Source of the DNA: Bacteroidota bacterium
Lineage (GTDB): Bacteria > Bacteroidota > Bacteroidia > Bacteroidales > Bacteroidaceae
Length of the DNA stretch: 64,000 bases
Assembly: GCA_023425865.1 (NCBI GenBank)
Contig: JAFABV010000004.1
Span: forward strand, 6,942 to 70,941
Direction of reading: 5' to 3'
The notes under the pieces are model-generated. The model saw nothing but the letters and a program-made list of their open reading frames with translations, had not been told where the DNA came from and did not search any database. Positions within the stretch are counted from its first letter, which is position 1. Every line of letters starts with the position of its first letter. Below, one piece after another: positions 18,554-27,217 of this stretch. The position numbers and the translations under genes were made by a program.

Positions 18554-19792
18554 TTATTCATACCTGATAGCCTCTATCGGATCAAGCTGGGCGGCCTTCT
18601 TGGCAGGATACCATCCGAAGAAAACGCCGGTAAAGGTACATACGGCAAAACTCATCACGATGGTCCATATCTCAATGTATATGGGCCAATGGGCCACTGT
18701 TTTCACCACATAGCTCGCGCCCACGCCTAATGCCACCCCAATGATGCCACCCGTGACACTCAGCAGAATGGCCTCTATGAGGAATTGGTTGAGAATATCC
18801 ACGCCTCGCGCGCCCACACTCATGCGCAGACCAATCTCGCGTGTGCGCTCGGTGACACTCACGTACATGATGTTCATGATACCAATGCCACCCACGATCA
18901 GTGAGATGCCTGCCACGCAGCCCAAGAGGATGGTAAGCATGCTGGTGGTAGAGTTCATCATCGATGACAGCTCTTCCTGCGAACGGATATTGAAGTCATC
19001 GTCATCGCCTGCCGACTCTGCTGTAGCCTCCTTGAGCTTATGGTTACGGCGGAGTATCTGCGTCATCTCTGCCGTAGCCTTCTCGGTCACGCCCTCGGTG
19101 ATGGCTGATGCCTAAATCTCACTCAGGTAAGTCTGCGCCAAGATACGTTTCATGACAGAAGTGTAAGGGGCAATCACCAGGTTGTCTTGGTCCATACCCA
19201 TCGAGTTGTACCCTTTCTTCTTCAACACACCAATCACGCGGAAGGGTATGCTGTTGAAGCGCACCACCCTGCCGATGGGGTCACTGCCGTCGGGGAAAAG
19301 ATAATCTACCACCGTCTGACCCAGAATACACACCTTGGCACTGGTCTTGAGTTCCTGGTCGGTAAACACTTCGCCATCGCTGATACTCAACTGCCGAATG
19401 TCTAAATATTCTTGGTTTACGCCATAGAGCGTCGACTGCGTGTTGTTGTTACCGTAGATAAACTGGCCGCTGCTGGTCACCACCGGACTAATGGCCTTGA
19501 TGTAGGTACACTCGTCTTTGAGCGATTGGTAATCGGTGAGCTTGAGTGTCTGCATGGCCGAAGGATCCTGACGCACGCCACCTCGCATGTCGGCTCCCGG
19601 GTGAATCATGATCATGTTAGAACCCATCTCGGCGATGTTGGCCTGAATGCTCCGCTTGGAACCTTGGCCGATGGCCAGCATGGTAATGACCGATGCCACA
19701 CCGATGATGATGCCTAATGCCGTGAGAAACGACCGCATCTTATTGGCGAAGATAGCCCTGAGGGCAATCTTCAGTAAGTTGGTATAATTCAT
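18554..19792 (-). pseudogene. MacB-like ABC permease interrupted by an in-frame TAG
   Basis: The reading frame 19792 to 18554 encodes a normal full-length MacB-type permease of about 412 codons. It has an N-terminal span (MRSFLTALGIIIGVASVITML), a periplasmic MacB_PCD domain, and a C-terminal FtsX domain (SLIVGGIGIMNIMYVSVTERT and three spans, ending DPIEAIRYE). One codon, 19112-19114, reads TAG between LSEI and ASAITEGVTEKA. Nothing else is disturbed and the frame continues across it, so a single CAG-to-TAG change would explain it. TAG serves as an ordinary stop in other genes here (for example at 36796 and 37620), so recoding is unlikely. It is therefore a recent nonsense mutation, a sequencing error, or two separately translated halves. 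The operon partners upstream are intact. Confidence 0.85.
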
Positions 19793-19795
19793 ACG

Positions 19796-20587
19796 CTATT
19801 CGTCTGTATTGGCAGGGAGTGCCGCCAAGGCTTCGGCGGCGCTTTGTATATTGTCGTTATGCTCATCGCTCACCACCTTTCCGTCGCGCAATTGTATGTT
19901 ACGACTGGAGTAATGGGCAATATCTGGATTGTGGGTCACAAAGATGATGGTACGCCCTTCGGCATACAACTTCTGGAAGAGCACCAGTATCTCGAACGAG
20001 GTACGGGTGTCGAGATTACCCGTGGCCTCATCGGCGAGAATCACCGCGGGGTTGTTCACCAGTGCCCGGGCAATGGCCACACGCTGCATCTGTCCACCCG
20101 ACATCTGGTTCGACTTATGATACAGTCGGTCGCCCAGCCCCACAGCCTTAAGCGCCTCTACCGAACGGTCGAACCGTTCTTTGGCCGACACCGCCGAGTT
20201 GTACATCAGCGGCAGTTCCACATTCTCCACGCTCGTGGTCTTGGGCAAAAGGTTGTAGTTCTGGAAGATAAAGCCTATCTTCCTGTTGCGCAGCACCGCA
20301 CGCTGGGCCTTGCTCATGGTACGTACCGACACGCCGTCGAGGTAGTATTCTCCCGTCGAAGGGGTGTCGAGACAACCCAGCTGATTAAGCAGCGTCGACT
20401 TGCCCGAGCCCGACTTACCCATGATGGTTACAAACTCTCCTTCGTAGATTTTAAACGACACCCCACGCAGGGCATGTACTGTCTCATCGCCTACCAGGAA
20501 GTTGCGCTTGACGTCTTGCAGTTCGATGACGACCTTCTTGTTGTTATTTTCCTGAATCTCTGTCATGTCGTTGTTGGTTTGATTCAT
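19796..20587 (-). CDS. MacB/LolD-type ABC transporter ATP-binding protein
   Basis: A 263-residue ATPase from the ATG at 20587 (MNQTNNDMTEIQ); longer starts at 20599 and 20617 are possible. It has an intact Walker A (GKSGSGKST, residues 57-65), Q-loop (IGFIFQNYNLLPKTT), signature (MSGGQMQRVAIARAL), Walker B (VILADEATGNLD) and switch His (IIFVTHNPDIA). It drives the permease encoded 3 bp downstream, with the MacA-like adaptor and TolC-like duct encoded upstream, so it belongs to a tripartite export system for peptides, antibiotics or siderophore-like molecules. Confidence 0.93.
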   Translation of the reverse strand: MNQTNNDMTEIQENNNKKVVIELQDVKRNFLVGDETVHALRGVSFKIYEGEFVTIMGKSGSGKSTLLNQLGCLDTPSTGEYYLDGVSVRTMSKAQRAVLRNRKIGFIFQNYNLLPKTTSVENVELPLMYNSAVSAKERFDRSVEALKAVGLGDRLYHKSNQMSGGQMQRVAIARALVNNPAVILADEATGNLDTRTSFEILVLFQKLYAEGRTIIFVTHNPDIAHYSSRNIQLRDGKVVSDEHNDNIQSAAEALAALPANTDE

Positions 20588-20646
20588 TACAACATCCATC
20601 TGCACCAAACGATGCAAACCGTGTTTGTTATTTCAAGTTCAGGCCA

Positions 20647-21822
20647 TTATTTCTTATTCCCTCGCGGCCCTGGGGCAAATGGGCTCCGTTCTGTGCCATC
20701 GTCCTCAGCGGTGGTCTGGTCGCTCTGCACGTTTACGCCGGTAATCACTTTGGCACCTTGCTTGATACCGCCCAGCACCTGGGTGTGCGTGCCGTCGCTC
20801 ATACCAATGTTCACGCTGTGTGCCACCACATAACCGCCCTCCACGGTCCAAACCTTATTCTTGGCGTTGGCCACGTCCTTAATCTTCTTGTCGCCCACTG
20901 TCTCCTTGGCGGGTGTGTATCGCAGGGCCTTGGTCGGCACACTCAGCACGTCTTTCACCTCTTGCGTATAGATGGTAACGTTGGCGGTAAGTCCGGGCTT
21001 GAGCTTCAGGTCGCCATTGGGCGCGCTGATCACCACCGAGTAAGTCACCACATTATTGGTCGTAGTAGCCTCCTGTCGCACCTGTGTCACCTGTCCTGTA
21101 AAGGTATCGTCGGGATAAGCGTCCACCGTAAACGTTACACGCTCGCCCACCTTCACATTACCTATGTCGGCCTCATCTACGTTGGCCACCACCTGCATAT
21201 TGGTCAGGTCTTGCGCAATGGTGAAGAGTTCAGGGGTGCTGAAGCTGGCGGCCACTGTCTGCCCTTCCTCTACGCTCTTCGACAGCACCACACCGTCGAT
21301 CGGCGACGTGATGGTGGCATATCCTAAATTGGTCTGTGCCTTCTGCACTGCCTCCTTGGCCGTTGCCACCTGGTCGCGGGCCTGCAGGTAGCTCACCCGC
21401 GCCTGGTCATAGTCAGTGCCGGCCACAAGTCCTTTCTTGTAGAGAGCCTGATAACGCTGATAATTAGCGCTCTGATAGTTGAGTGAACTCTGCGCGCTGG
21501 CCAGGTTGGCCTTGGCCGTATTGAGTTCGCTGGTAAGGTTGGTTTTGTCGAGTTCGGCAATTACCTGCCCTTTTTTCACCACACTGTTGTAGTCTACATA
21601 CAACTTGCTCACGATACCCGACACCTGCGTACCCACGGTCACCGATGTCACCGGCTCGATGGTACCCGTAGCCGTGATACTGTTTTCGATGTTGGCAGGA
21701 GCCACTGCCTCGGTCACAAAGGCCACCTGCTCTGTCTTCTTATTTCCCGACAGGAGAAAGGAGGCTGCGGCCACGATAGCCACCACGGCTACGACAATCC
21801 AAATTTTACTGATCTTCTTCAT
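20647..21822 (-). CDS. MacA/HlyD-family periplasmic adaptor
   Basis: A 391-residue adaptor. The start is taken at 21822 (MKKISKIWIVVAVVAIVAAASFLLSG), which begins the N-terminal anchor; the in-frame ATG at 21861 adds a poor leader. The order is a membrane anchor, a lipoyl/barrel-sandwich half (SITATGTIEPVTSVTVGTQV), and a coiled-coil hairpin (about 95-185, rich in Gln/Ala, TNLTSELNTAKANLASAQSS). The second lipoyl half (ATITSPIDGVVLSKSVEEGQ) and beta-barrel and membrane-proximal domains follow. It links the ABC pump to TolC. It is the second gene of the minus-strand operon 23354-18554. Confidence 0.93.
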   Translation of the reverse strand: MKKISKIWIVVAVVAIVAAASFLLSGNKKTEQVAFVTEAVAPANIENSITATGTIEPVTSVTVGTQVSGIVSKLYVDYNSVVKKGQVIAELDKTNLTSELNTAKANLASAQSSLNYQSANYQRYQALYKKGLVAGTDYDQARVSYLQARDQVATAKEAVQKAQTNLGYATITSPIDGVVLSKSVEEGQTVAASFSTPELFTIAQDLTNMQVVANVDEADIGNVKVGERVTFTVDAYPDDTFTGQVTQVRQEATTTNNVVTYSVVISAPNGDLKLKPGLTANVTIYTQEVKDVLSVPTKALRYTPAKETVGDKKIKDVANAKNKVWTVEGGYVVAHSVNIGMSDGTHTQVLGGIKQGAKVITGVNVQSDQTTAEDDGTERSPFAPGPRGNKK

Positions 21823-22010
21823 AAATATAATACAATCTTTCACCCCATTTTGGGCAATCAAACATGATGTAATAGCTAATGAATAATAGATGAGATTCCC
21901 CCCGACCCGACTTACGCAACCAGCGTAAACCCAGTCTATCAGGCGGCAAGAGTTCCCGTCTTCGGGCTCCTGACCATGCTATCTCATACTCCGCTTCTTT
22001 CTACAAATGC

Positions 22011-23354
22011 CTACTTCACCGTTCCATCCTGATAGAACTTAAGCATATCGATATTAAGTATAGCCAGATACTTAGCTTGCAATTCAGCCTGCTGCGCTTT
22101 CACCAAAGCGTCTTTACCGTTCATCAGTTCTATGATGTTCTTCAGGTTTTGGCTGAATTGCTCACTCAGCAAGTCGTAGCTCACCTGCGCGCTCTGCGTG
22201 CTCACCTTGGCGCTTTTGAATTGGGCTTGGTTGTTGACAGCCTGCAGCCAGTAATTCTCAATGGTGGAGTACAACGTTGTCTGCTTGTCTTTCAAGTCTA
22301 ATTCATAGTTTTGCTTGGAGAGCATAGCCTTGTTGACCGCCGTCTTGGTTTGGCGATTGTCGAAGATTGGCACGCTTACGGTAAAGCCAGCTCCCACATT
22401 AAAGTTGTTCTTCAGCTGCGTCCCCCAGGCGTTGCTGTTCATCGAAGCAGTGCTGGTGCTCAGTCCGGCATTGGCCGCAATCGTTGGCATCTTCTGCGCC
22501 TTGGCTATTTTCACCTGCAGTTCGCTGCTCTTAATGCCCAACAAGGCATTCTTGATTTCAGGGCGTTGGTTGAGTGCCGACTCATACACCTGGTTCAGGG
22601 CGGGCACACTCTGCAGGGCCATCTCGTCGGTCGTCTCTGGCACCACTACGTCAAATTCCTCCTGGTCGGTAATCTGCAACAGCTGCTTCAGCTGGCGTTT
22701 ATAGTCTCTAAGGCTACTCTCAGCCTGCACCACGGCATACTCATCCTGCGCACGCTGGGCGGTGAGTTGTGCCAGGTCGGCCTTGCTCATGCTGCCCACC
22801 TTGACAAATTCCTTACCACGTTCCTCATTCTTCTTCGAGGTCTCCAAGGTCTGTCGGTTCACCTCCACGGCATCTTTGGTATAGAGAATCTGCACATACA
22901 ACTGGGCAATCTGTTCCTGAATGCTGTTGGCCGTCGTGGCGCTGTCGAGCGCGGCCTGGTCGGCGGTCACTTTGTTGAGCTTCACCTGGTTGGTATTCCG
23001 TCCGCCGTTCCATACCGTCCAGCTGCCGCTCAGGCTGTACGAGCCATTGTAGTAAACTTTGTCCACATTGGTCTGCACCCTGTCACCGGCAATCACGTAG
23101 CTGCCCGATTCCGGCCAAGGCTGATAATTCACGTTCTGCGATGTCGACGCCGACAGCGAAGGCAGCAGTGCAGCTTGGCTCTGCTTCACGTCTTCAATGG
23201 CGCTGAGCTGCTGGATGCGCGTTTTCCGCAAGGTGATGTTGTTCTGCAAGGCATAGCTGATGCAGTCTTGCAAAGTCCATTCTCTGGCACTCATGGTTGC
23301 CGGCAAAGCGAGCAGCGCAAACGCCATTGCTGCCATCGTGTGTGATCTGTTCAT
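22011..23354 (-). CDS. TolC-family outer membrane efflux duct
   Basis: A 447-residue protein with a signal peptide (MNRSHTMAAMAFALLALPATMSA). It has two TolC-type repeats: the first from WTLQDCISYALQNNITLRKT, the second from LNQVYESALNQRPEIKNALLGIKSSELQVKIAKA. Long amphipathic helices lie between short barrel strands. It is the first gene of an operon with a MacA-like adaptor (150-190 bp gap) and a MacB-like ATPase and permease. It forms the trimeric channel through the outer membrane and periplasm. Confidence 0.93.
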   Translation of the reverse strand: MNRSHTMAAMAFALLALPATMSAREWTLQDCISYALQNNITLRKTRIQQLSAIEDVKQSQAALLPSLSASTSQNVNYQPWPESGSYVIAGDRVQTNVDKVYYNGSYSLSGSWTVWNGGRNTNQVKLNKVTADQAALDSATTANSIQEQIAQLYVQILYTKDAVEVNRQTLETSKKNEERGKEFVKVGSMSKADLAQLTAQRAQDEYAVVQAESSLRDYKRQLKQLLQITDQEEFDVVVPETTDEMALQSVPALNQVYESALNQRPEIKNALLGIKSSELQVKIAKAQKMPTIAANAGLSTSTASMNSNAWGTQLKNNFNVGAGFTVSVPIFDNRQTKTAVNKAMLSKQNYELDLKDKQTTLYSTIENYWLQAVNNQAQFKSAKVSTQSAQVSYDLLSEQFSQNLKNIIELMNGKDALVKAQQAELQAKYLAILNIDMLKFYQDGTVK

Positions 23355-23450
23355 TGTTCAAATATTTTTAGATTATATCGCTTTTGTGTGTTTGACGCAT
23401 GTAGACAAAAAAAAGTTTAGCGCGCCACTCATTTTATTAACAACAATTAA

Positions 23451-23481
23451 GGGGAAATATTACATATCGCAATATTTCCCC
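23451..23481 (-). terminator. Hairpin after ribE
   Basis: A perfect 11-bp inverted repeat, GGGGAAATATT (23451-23461) and AATATTTCCCC (23471-23481). It lies just past the ribE stop codon at 23507. No long U-run follows on the minus strand, so efficiency is uncertain. Confidence 0.6.
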
Positions 23482-23506
23482 CCACTACTCTAACGTTTTA
23501 ATGTTA

Positions 23507-24112
23507 TTATTCTGCGAAATCATGCAAACGCGCGATATATTTGCCGAGAATATCAAATTCCAGGTTTACCACGCTGCCCACCTTGATGTCGCAGAAGTTG
23601 GTATTTTCGCGTGTATAGGGTATAATGGCCACCTTGAAGGTATTGTCGGTAGGCTCTACCACGGTGAGTGACACGCCGTTGACGGTCACCGACCCCTTGT
23701 CTACGGTAAAGTATCCTCGGCGTGCCATGCGCTTGTCGAGTGGATATTCAAAGGTGAAGTACGTTGAGCCGTCGGCATCCTCCATGTTCACACAAGTAGC
23801 GGTCTCATCCACATGTCCCTGCACGATATGACCATCGAGCCGCCCGTTCATCATCATCGAGCGCTCCACGTTCACCTTGTCGCCCACCTTGAGCAGTCCT
23901 AAGTTCGAGCGATCTAAAGTCTCCTTCATGGCCGTCACCGTATAGGTGTCGCCATCTATGCTCACCACCGTCAGGCAAACGCCATTGTGCGAGACGCTCT
24001 GGTCGATCTTGAGTTCGCCCACAAACGAGCATTTCAGCGTGAAGTCAATGTTCTCTTGATACTTCTTCATTGCCACCAAAGTGGCCATCTCTTCTACTAT
24101 TCCGCTAAACAT
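23507..24112 (-). CDS. ribE: Riboflavin synthase, alpha subunit type
   Basis: A 201-residue enzyme that converts two 6,7-dimethyl-8-ribityllumazine molecules to riboflavin. It starts MFSGIVEE, the invariant N-terminus (Phe2 and Ser3 at the active site). The two homologous lumazine-binding beta barrels are visible: SVSHNGVCLTVVSID with NGRLDGHIVQGHVDETATC in the first, and GSVTVNGVSLTVVE with IIPYTRENTNF in the second. The length is normal. It is a single gene on the minus strand. A structured leader with an intrinsic terminator ending 16 nt before the start codon suggests attenuation or an upstream sRNA; see 24128-24434. No classical FMN (RFN) element is recognisable. Confidence 0.96.
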   Translation of the reverse strand: MFSGIVEEMATLVAMKKYQENIDFTLKCSFVGELKIDQSVSHNGVCLTVVSIDGDTYTVTAMKETLDRSNLGLLKVGDKVNVERSMMMNGRLDGHIVQGHVDETATCVNMEDADGSTYFTFEYPLDKRMARRGYFTVDKGSVTVNGVSLTVVEPTDNTFKVAIIPYTRENTNFCDIKVGSVVNLEFDILGKYIARLHDFAE

Positions 24113-24127
24113 ATCCTTTTAGGTTTG

Positions 24128-24177
24128 AAAAAAGGAGAACTGAGACCGTTGTGCTGATAAGGCTGTCTCAATTCTCC
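24128..24177 (-). terminator. Intrinsic terminator/attenuator just upstream of ribE
   Basis: Arms 24165-24177 and 24134-24146 pair over 13 bp when read on the minus strand (one G-U pair; on the plus strand it would be a C-A mismatch). Six U residues (24128-24133) follow directly. The strand preference and the U-run mark a minus-strand terminator, placed only 16 nt before the ribE ATG. Confidence 0.78.
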
Positions 24178-24184
24178 CTGAATG

Positions 24185-24397
24185 AAAAAGGGGATCATAA
24201 CGATGATGTGATGAAAACTCCAGCTATAAAAGTTGTGAGCGCTCTCCGTCTTTGTAATCCACCGGCTTTACAGCTTAGTCGCCGAATGCGATTTATGTGG
24301 CCCGCCATTAACAAAAGAAGCATGCTCAGTTTTCAAAGTAATTTGATGAGTATCCCGATCAAACCGAAACAATCCCCCAAATGTTGCCTCCTTTTAC
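24185..24397 (-). ncRNA. Structured RNA candidate (6S-like or ribE leader)
   Basis: This is a transcribed, non-coding stretch of about 210 nt between an exact promoter and oligo-U sites. The ends pair: GGGGGAU near 24374 with AUCCCCU near 24190, which is followed by five U. Inside are UUUGAU/AUCAAA with a 10-nt loop (about 24342-24363), UCGC/GCGA with a 5-nt loop (about 24283-24295), and AGCUGUAAAG pairing with CUUUUAUAGCU around 24270 and 24220. The closed-end fold, promoter and U-tract recall 6S RNA and the Bacteroidales-1 RNA motif, but I cannot confirm homology. It may instead be a riboswitch-like leader of ribE. Confidence 0.5.
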
Positions 24398-24402
24398 TAT
24401 TG

Positions 24403-24434
24403 CAAAATTACACCTTTCCCGTTGTCCCACCAAA
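24403..24434 (-). promoter_or_regulatory. Promoter of the structured RNA/ribE transcript
   Basis: Minus strand: TTTG (complement of 24431-24434), 20-nt spacer, TAATTTTG (complement of 24403-24410). This is an exact Bacteroidetes promoter, about 290 nt upstream of ribE. Confidence 0.8.
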
Positions 24435-24495
24435 TAAATCTATGTTTTTTAACAGGCAATAAACATCCCGATTACACGTTACAACTAAAAACAAA

Positions 24496-25419
24496 ATGAA
24501 GAGACACCTCTTTTTATTGATGGTCCAAGCGGTTGCCATGACCATCAGCGCGCAGATTTCTGTAGTCGAGAACAAGCAGCACACCTTCCCCGACAGCATC
24601 CCCCCCGGCAATTATAGCGGCATCACGTGGTTAGGCGGCAATCAGTACGCGGTGGTGAGCGACAAGTCGGCCGACGACGGTTTCTTCATCTTCGAGATTA
24701 TCACAGACAGCCTCTCCGGCGACATCCGCTCGGCGCGCAACTTGGGTTTTCGCTCAAGCGGGTTCAAGGGGCGTGACAATGAAGGCATCGCCTACAACCC
24801 ACACACGCAGACCCTGCTGATGAGCGGCGAGCAAGACAACCGGCTCTATGAGTACGGCATCGACGGCATGCGCACCCTGCGCGAGGCGCGGCTGCCCGAG
24901 CTGTTTCACCATCTGCCGGCCAATCTCGGGTTAGAAGCCTTGAGCTATAACCCCGTGACACATACCTACTGGACCTGCAACGAGGCCGACACCGTGTATA
25001 TGCAGTCGTTTGACGACAGCCTCATGCCACAACACACCGTGCGCTATACCCTCGAAGCCCCTGTATTCGATTACACCAAGGCCGCGAACTACGCCCATGG
25101 CATTGGTACGGTGGCAGCGTTAGACGATGGCACCCTACTCGTGTTAGAGCGCGAACTCTTTGTCTCCACCTCTAAGTTAGGGTCACAGGTAAACTGCGTA
25201 TTGGCGCATTTCTCACCTATCACCGCCCGCAAGCAGGTGCTTGCCACCTGGAAAACCACCCTCACACTCTTCGGTCGCTCGTTTGCCAACTACGAAGGCA
25301 TGTGTCTCGGCCCCACATTGGCCGACGGCTCCAGACTGCTCCTTTTGGTCGCCGACTCGCAAAACCAATATGCCGGCGTGCTCCGCGACTGGTTCAAAAG
25401 CTTTAAGGTGAAATATTAA
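24496..25419 (+). CDS. Secreted esterase-like/phytase-like beta-propeller protein
   Basis: A 307-residue exported protein (signal peptide MKRHLFLLMVQAVAMTISAQ). It matches the esterase-like activity of phytase family: repeated beta-propeller strands such as YSGITWLGGNQYAVVSDKS, FKGRDNEGIAYNPHTQTLLM, LGLEALSYNPVTHTYWTCNE and NYEGMCLGPTLADGSRLLLL. The DNEGIAY/LEALSY repeats are the usual marks. True activity (phosphate ester or other) is unknown. It is a single gene, divergent from the ribE unit, with no linked partner. Confidence 0.82.
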   Translation: MKRHLFLLMVQAVAMTISAQISVVENKQHTFPDSIPPGNYSGITWLGGNQYAVVSDKSADDGFFIFEIITDSLSGDIRSARNLGFRSSGFKGRDNEGIAYNPHTQTLLMSGEQDNRLYEYGIDGMRTLREARLPELFHHLPANLGLEALSYNPVTHTYWTCNEADTVYMQSFDDSLMPQHTVRYTLEAPVFDYTKAANYAHGIGTVAALDDGTLLVLERELFVSTSKLGSQVNCVLAHFSPITARKQVLATWKTTLTLFGRSFANYEGMCLGPTLADGSRLLLLVADSQNQYAGVLRDWFKSFKVKY

Positions 25420-25537
25420 ATGCGGCAATCTGAGGTAAGCCTACACCGTCAGACGCTTACCTACCTGCCCACAAGGCTACACAATCCTTACGCCACCACT
25501 TGCCCAAAGAGCAGCGCCCAGCCTAAAGTCATGAGGG

Positions 25538-26413
25538 CTAACCGTTGGGCTGTTGCTCATGGGGCATGTACTCGCCCTCGGCATCTCCATACCTCTCAGG
25601 GGCAGGCTGCTGCACCGACGGCGCGGCGACCGAGGCCTGCGACGCCCGCTTCATGCGCAGGCGCTCGTAGTCGTCAAACATATAATGACGCCCTAACCAC
25701 AGCGTGACAGCCAAGGAAACAAACGACATGCCGACCACCAGCAACGGATAAAGCAGCTCTACGGCCAAGGCCGTCCACACCGGCGTGCCGCTAACCACCA
25801 TGGCTATCAGCAACACTGGCGCCGTAGACCATACCAATCCCGACATATGCCGCAGCACGGGCACAAGCGCCGCCTGAAAACAACGACGCACAAAATAGTC
25901 GACGGCTTGGCGATGGGTGGCGCCATTGCCTAACAGATACTCATACAACTGATGGTGAAGCGACAAACCCGAGAAATAGGTGTTCAGGGCCTTGAGGTTC
26001 ACTCCTACCGCGCTTCCCACCAACAGGCTGACCACGGGGAGGAATATATGAGGCACAAACGGACTCTTGACACCAAAGACCAGGAACGACACGTACAAGC
26101 CTACGACCACCACCCCGGCAAACATGCCGGCGAGCAGTGGGACGAAGAGCCGTTCAAACGACACCAACGACTTGCCCGCTATCGTGGCGGTGCCAATGAC
26201 AATCAAGATGACCGACGCCAAGAGTGTCAGCCAAAGTTGCCGCACGGTGATGGCCGACCATAACACTACCGCCAACAGGGCCGACAGCGCAGCCATCCAG
26301 CCATAGCTCACCAGCAAACGCCTCATCATGTTCAGCTTCAGCGCTGAAACCATATAGACGGGTATGGCCAGTAACAGCAACCCTAACACAAAACCCAATA
26401 TCGTTATTTGCAT
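25538..26413 (-). CDS. fetB: FetB-like (UPF0014) ABC permease
   Basis: A 291-residue inner-membrane protein with about seven spans, matching the UPF0014/FetB family. Key segments are LRRLLVSYGWMAAL-like N-terminal spans, GKSLVSFERLFVPLLAGM and VPHIFLPVVSLLVGSAVGVNLKAL. The cytoplasmic helix is YLLGNGATHRQAVDYFVRRCFQAALVPVL, and the last spans include GLVWSTAPVLLIAMVVSGTPVWTA. E. coli FetAB has been linked to iron export and resistance to oxidative stress. The C-terminal 35 residues are hydrophilic. The ATPase gene lies 4 bp upstream on the same strand. Confidence 0.88.
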   Translation of the reverse strand: MQITILGFVLGLLLLAIPVYMVSALKLNMMRRLLVSYGWMAALSALLAVVLWSAITVRQLWLTLLASVILIVIGTATIAGKSLVSFERLFVPLLAGMFAGVVVVGLYVSFLVFGVKSPFVPHIFLPVVSLLVGSAVGVNLKALNTYFSGLSLHHQLYEYLLGNGATHRQAVDYFVRRCFQAALVPVLRHMSGLVWSTAPVLLIAMVVSGTPVWTALAVELLYPLLVVGMSFVSLAVTLWLGRHYMFDDYERLRMKRASQASVAAPSVQQPAPERYGDAEGEYMPHEQQPNG

Positions 26414-26417
26414 ATAT

Positions 26418-27014
26418 TCAAAGATTGACGATTTGATGACATGACAACTGGTTGGTCCTACACGTATAGACCACTTCCTTGCCTTGACCGGCCAGCTCTT
26501 GCAGCAACATCTGCGTGGCAGCCGTCTGCGAAGGGTTGTCTATCAGCACCATAGGCTTATCTTGCGTAAGCGTAACCACAAGCATCACTTGCTGCAGCAG
26601 CTCCGGCCGCACAGTGTTCACACGCCTGTCGCGCACCTCGCTGTCGATGCCCCAGCGCGCCCACAGTTCTGCCAGCGCCGCCCGCCGCTTGTCGCCTTCA
26701 TCCCCTTTTCTCACATCCATCACCATGTCACAGAGGTCGCCCACGGTGATATGCACATCGGGCAATAGCTGGGGCACATAGCTGGTGAGCTGTCGAAAAT
26801 AGGCACTCGCGCCCGGCGTCACCAACTCTCCGTCTACGGTGATATAGCCGCCTGCCAAAGGCTCAAGACCCAAGATGGCCCGGAGAATCGACGTCTTGCC
26901 TGTTCCCGCGGAACCACAGAGACACACCACCTCGCCGGTAGACACCACCAGCGTGAACGGCTTGGACGTGTTGTTGCCTTGCAACGTGACTTTCACATTC
27001 TTAAATTCAAGCAT
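26418..27014 (-). CDS. fetA: FetA-like ABC ATPase with degenerate catalytic motifs
   Basis: A 198-residue nucleotide-binding subunit for the adjacent permease. Walker A is intact (GSAGTGKT, residues 34-41) and a Q-loop is present (SYVPQLLPDV). However, the signature region reads TVRPELLQQVMLVV instead of LSGGQ. Walker B reads PMVLIDNPSQ, with Asn160 where the catalytic Glu is expected. The usual switch histidine region is YTCRTNQL. It is also short for the family. ATP binding looks possible, but hydrolysis by the usual mechanism looks impaired. The family call rests mainly on gene pairing. A TAACTTTG box lies on the minus strand at 27038-27045. Confidence 0.78.
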   Translation of the reverse strand: MLEFKNVKVTLQGNNTSKPFTLVVSTGEVVCLCGSAGTGKTSILRAILGLEPLAGGYITVDGELVTPGASAYFRQLTSYVPQLLPDVHITVGDLCDMVMDVRKGDEGDKRRAALAELWARWGIDSEVRDRRVNTVRPELLQQVMLVVTLTQDKPMVLIDNPSQTAATQMLLQELAGQGKEVVYTCRTNQLSCHQIVNL

Positions 27015-27217
27015 CGACCATCATGTTTCTGTACCGACAAAGTTACGATATTTTTGAGTTCCTTATGACTTTTACCTTGTTTTTTTATCCTTTCTACATC
27101 CCTCTTTCAAGTTTTATCCCTAATTTTGCAGTCTGTATAAGGCCTTCGCGTCATCTTGCAGGCTTTTTGCCCGGTGAGACGACGGATAAGGTGTCATTAT
27201 CTTTTCTATCCACAGCA

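Noticed and set aside
19112..19114. Recoded TAG (amber read as an amino acid)
   Set aside because: Several intact genes in the window end with TAG, so the codon is a normal stop here.
24185..24397. tmRNA (ssrA)
   Set aside because: The 5' end vaguely resembles tmRNA (GGGG...GGTTTGATCGGGAT), but there is no CCA-proximal T-arm, no tag ORF and the length is too short.
24113..24434. FMN riboswitch before ribE
   Set aside because: The conserved FMN core (GGGGCAGGGTGAAATTCCC-like and GGCGGT) is not found on the minus strand.
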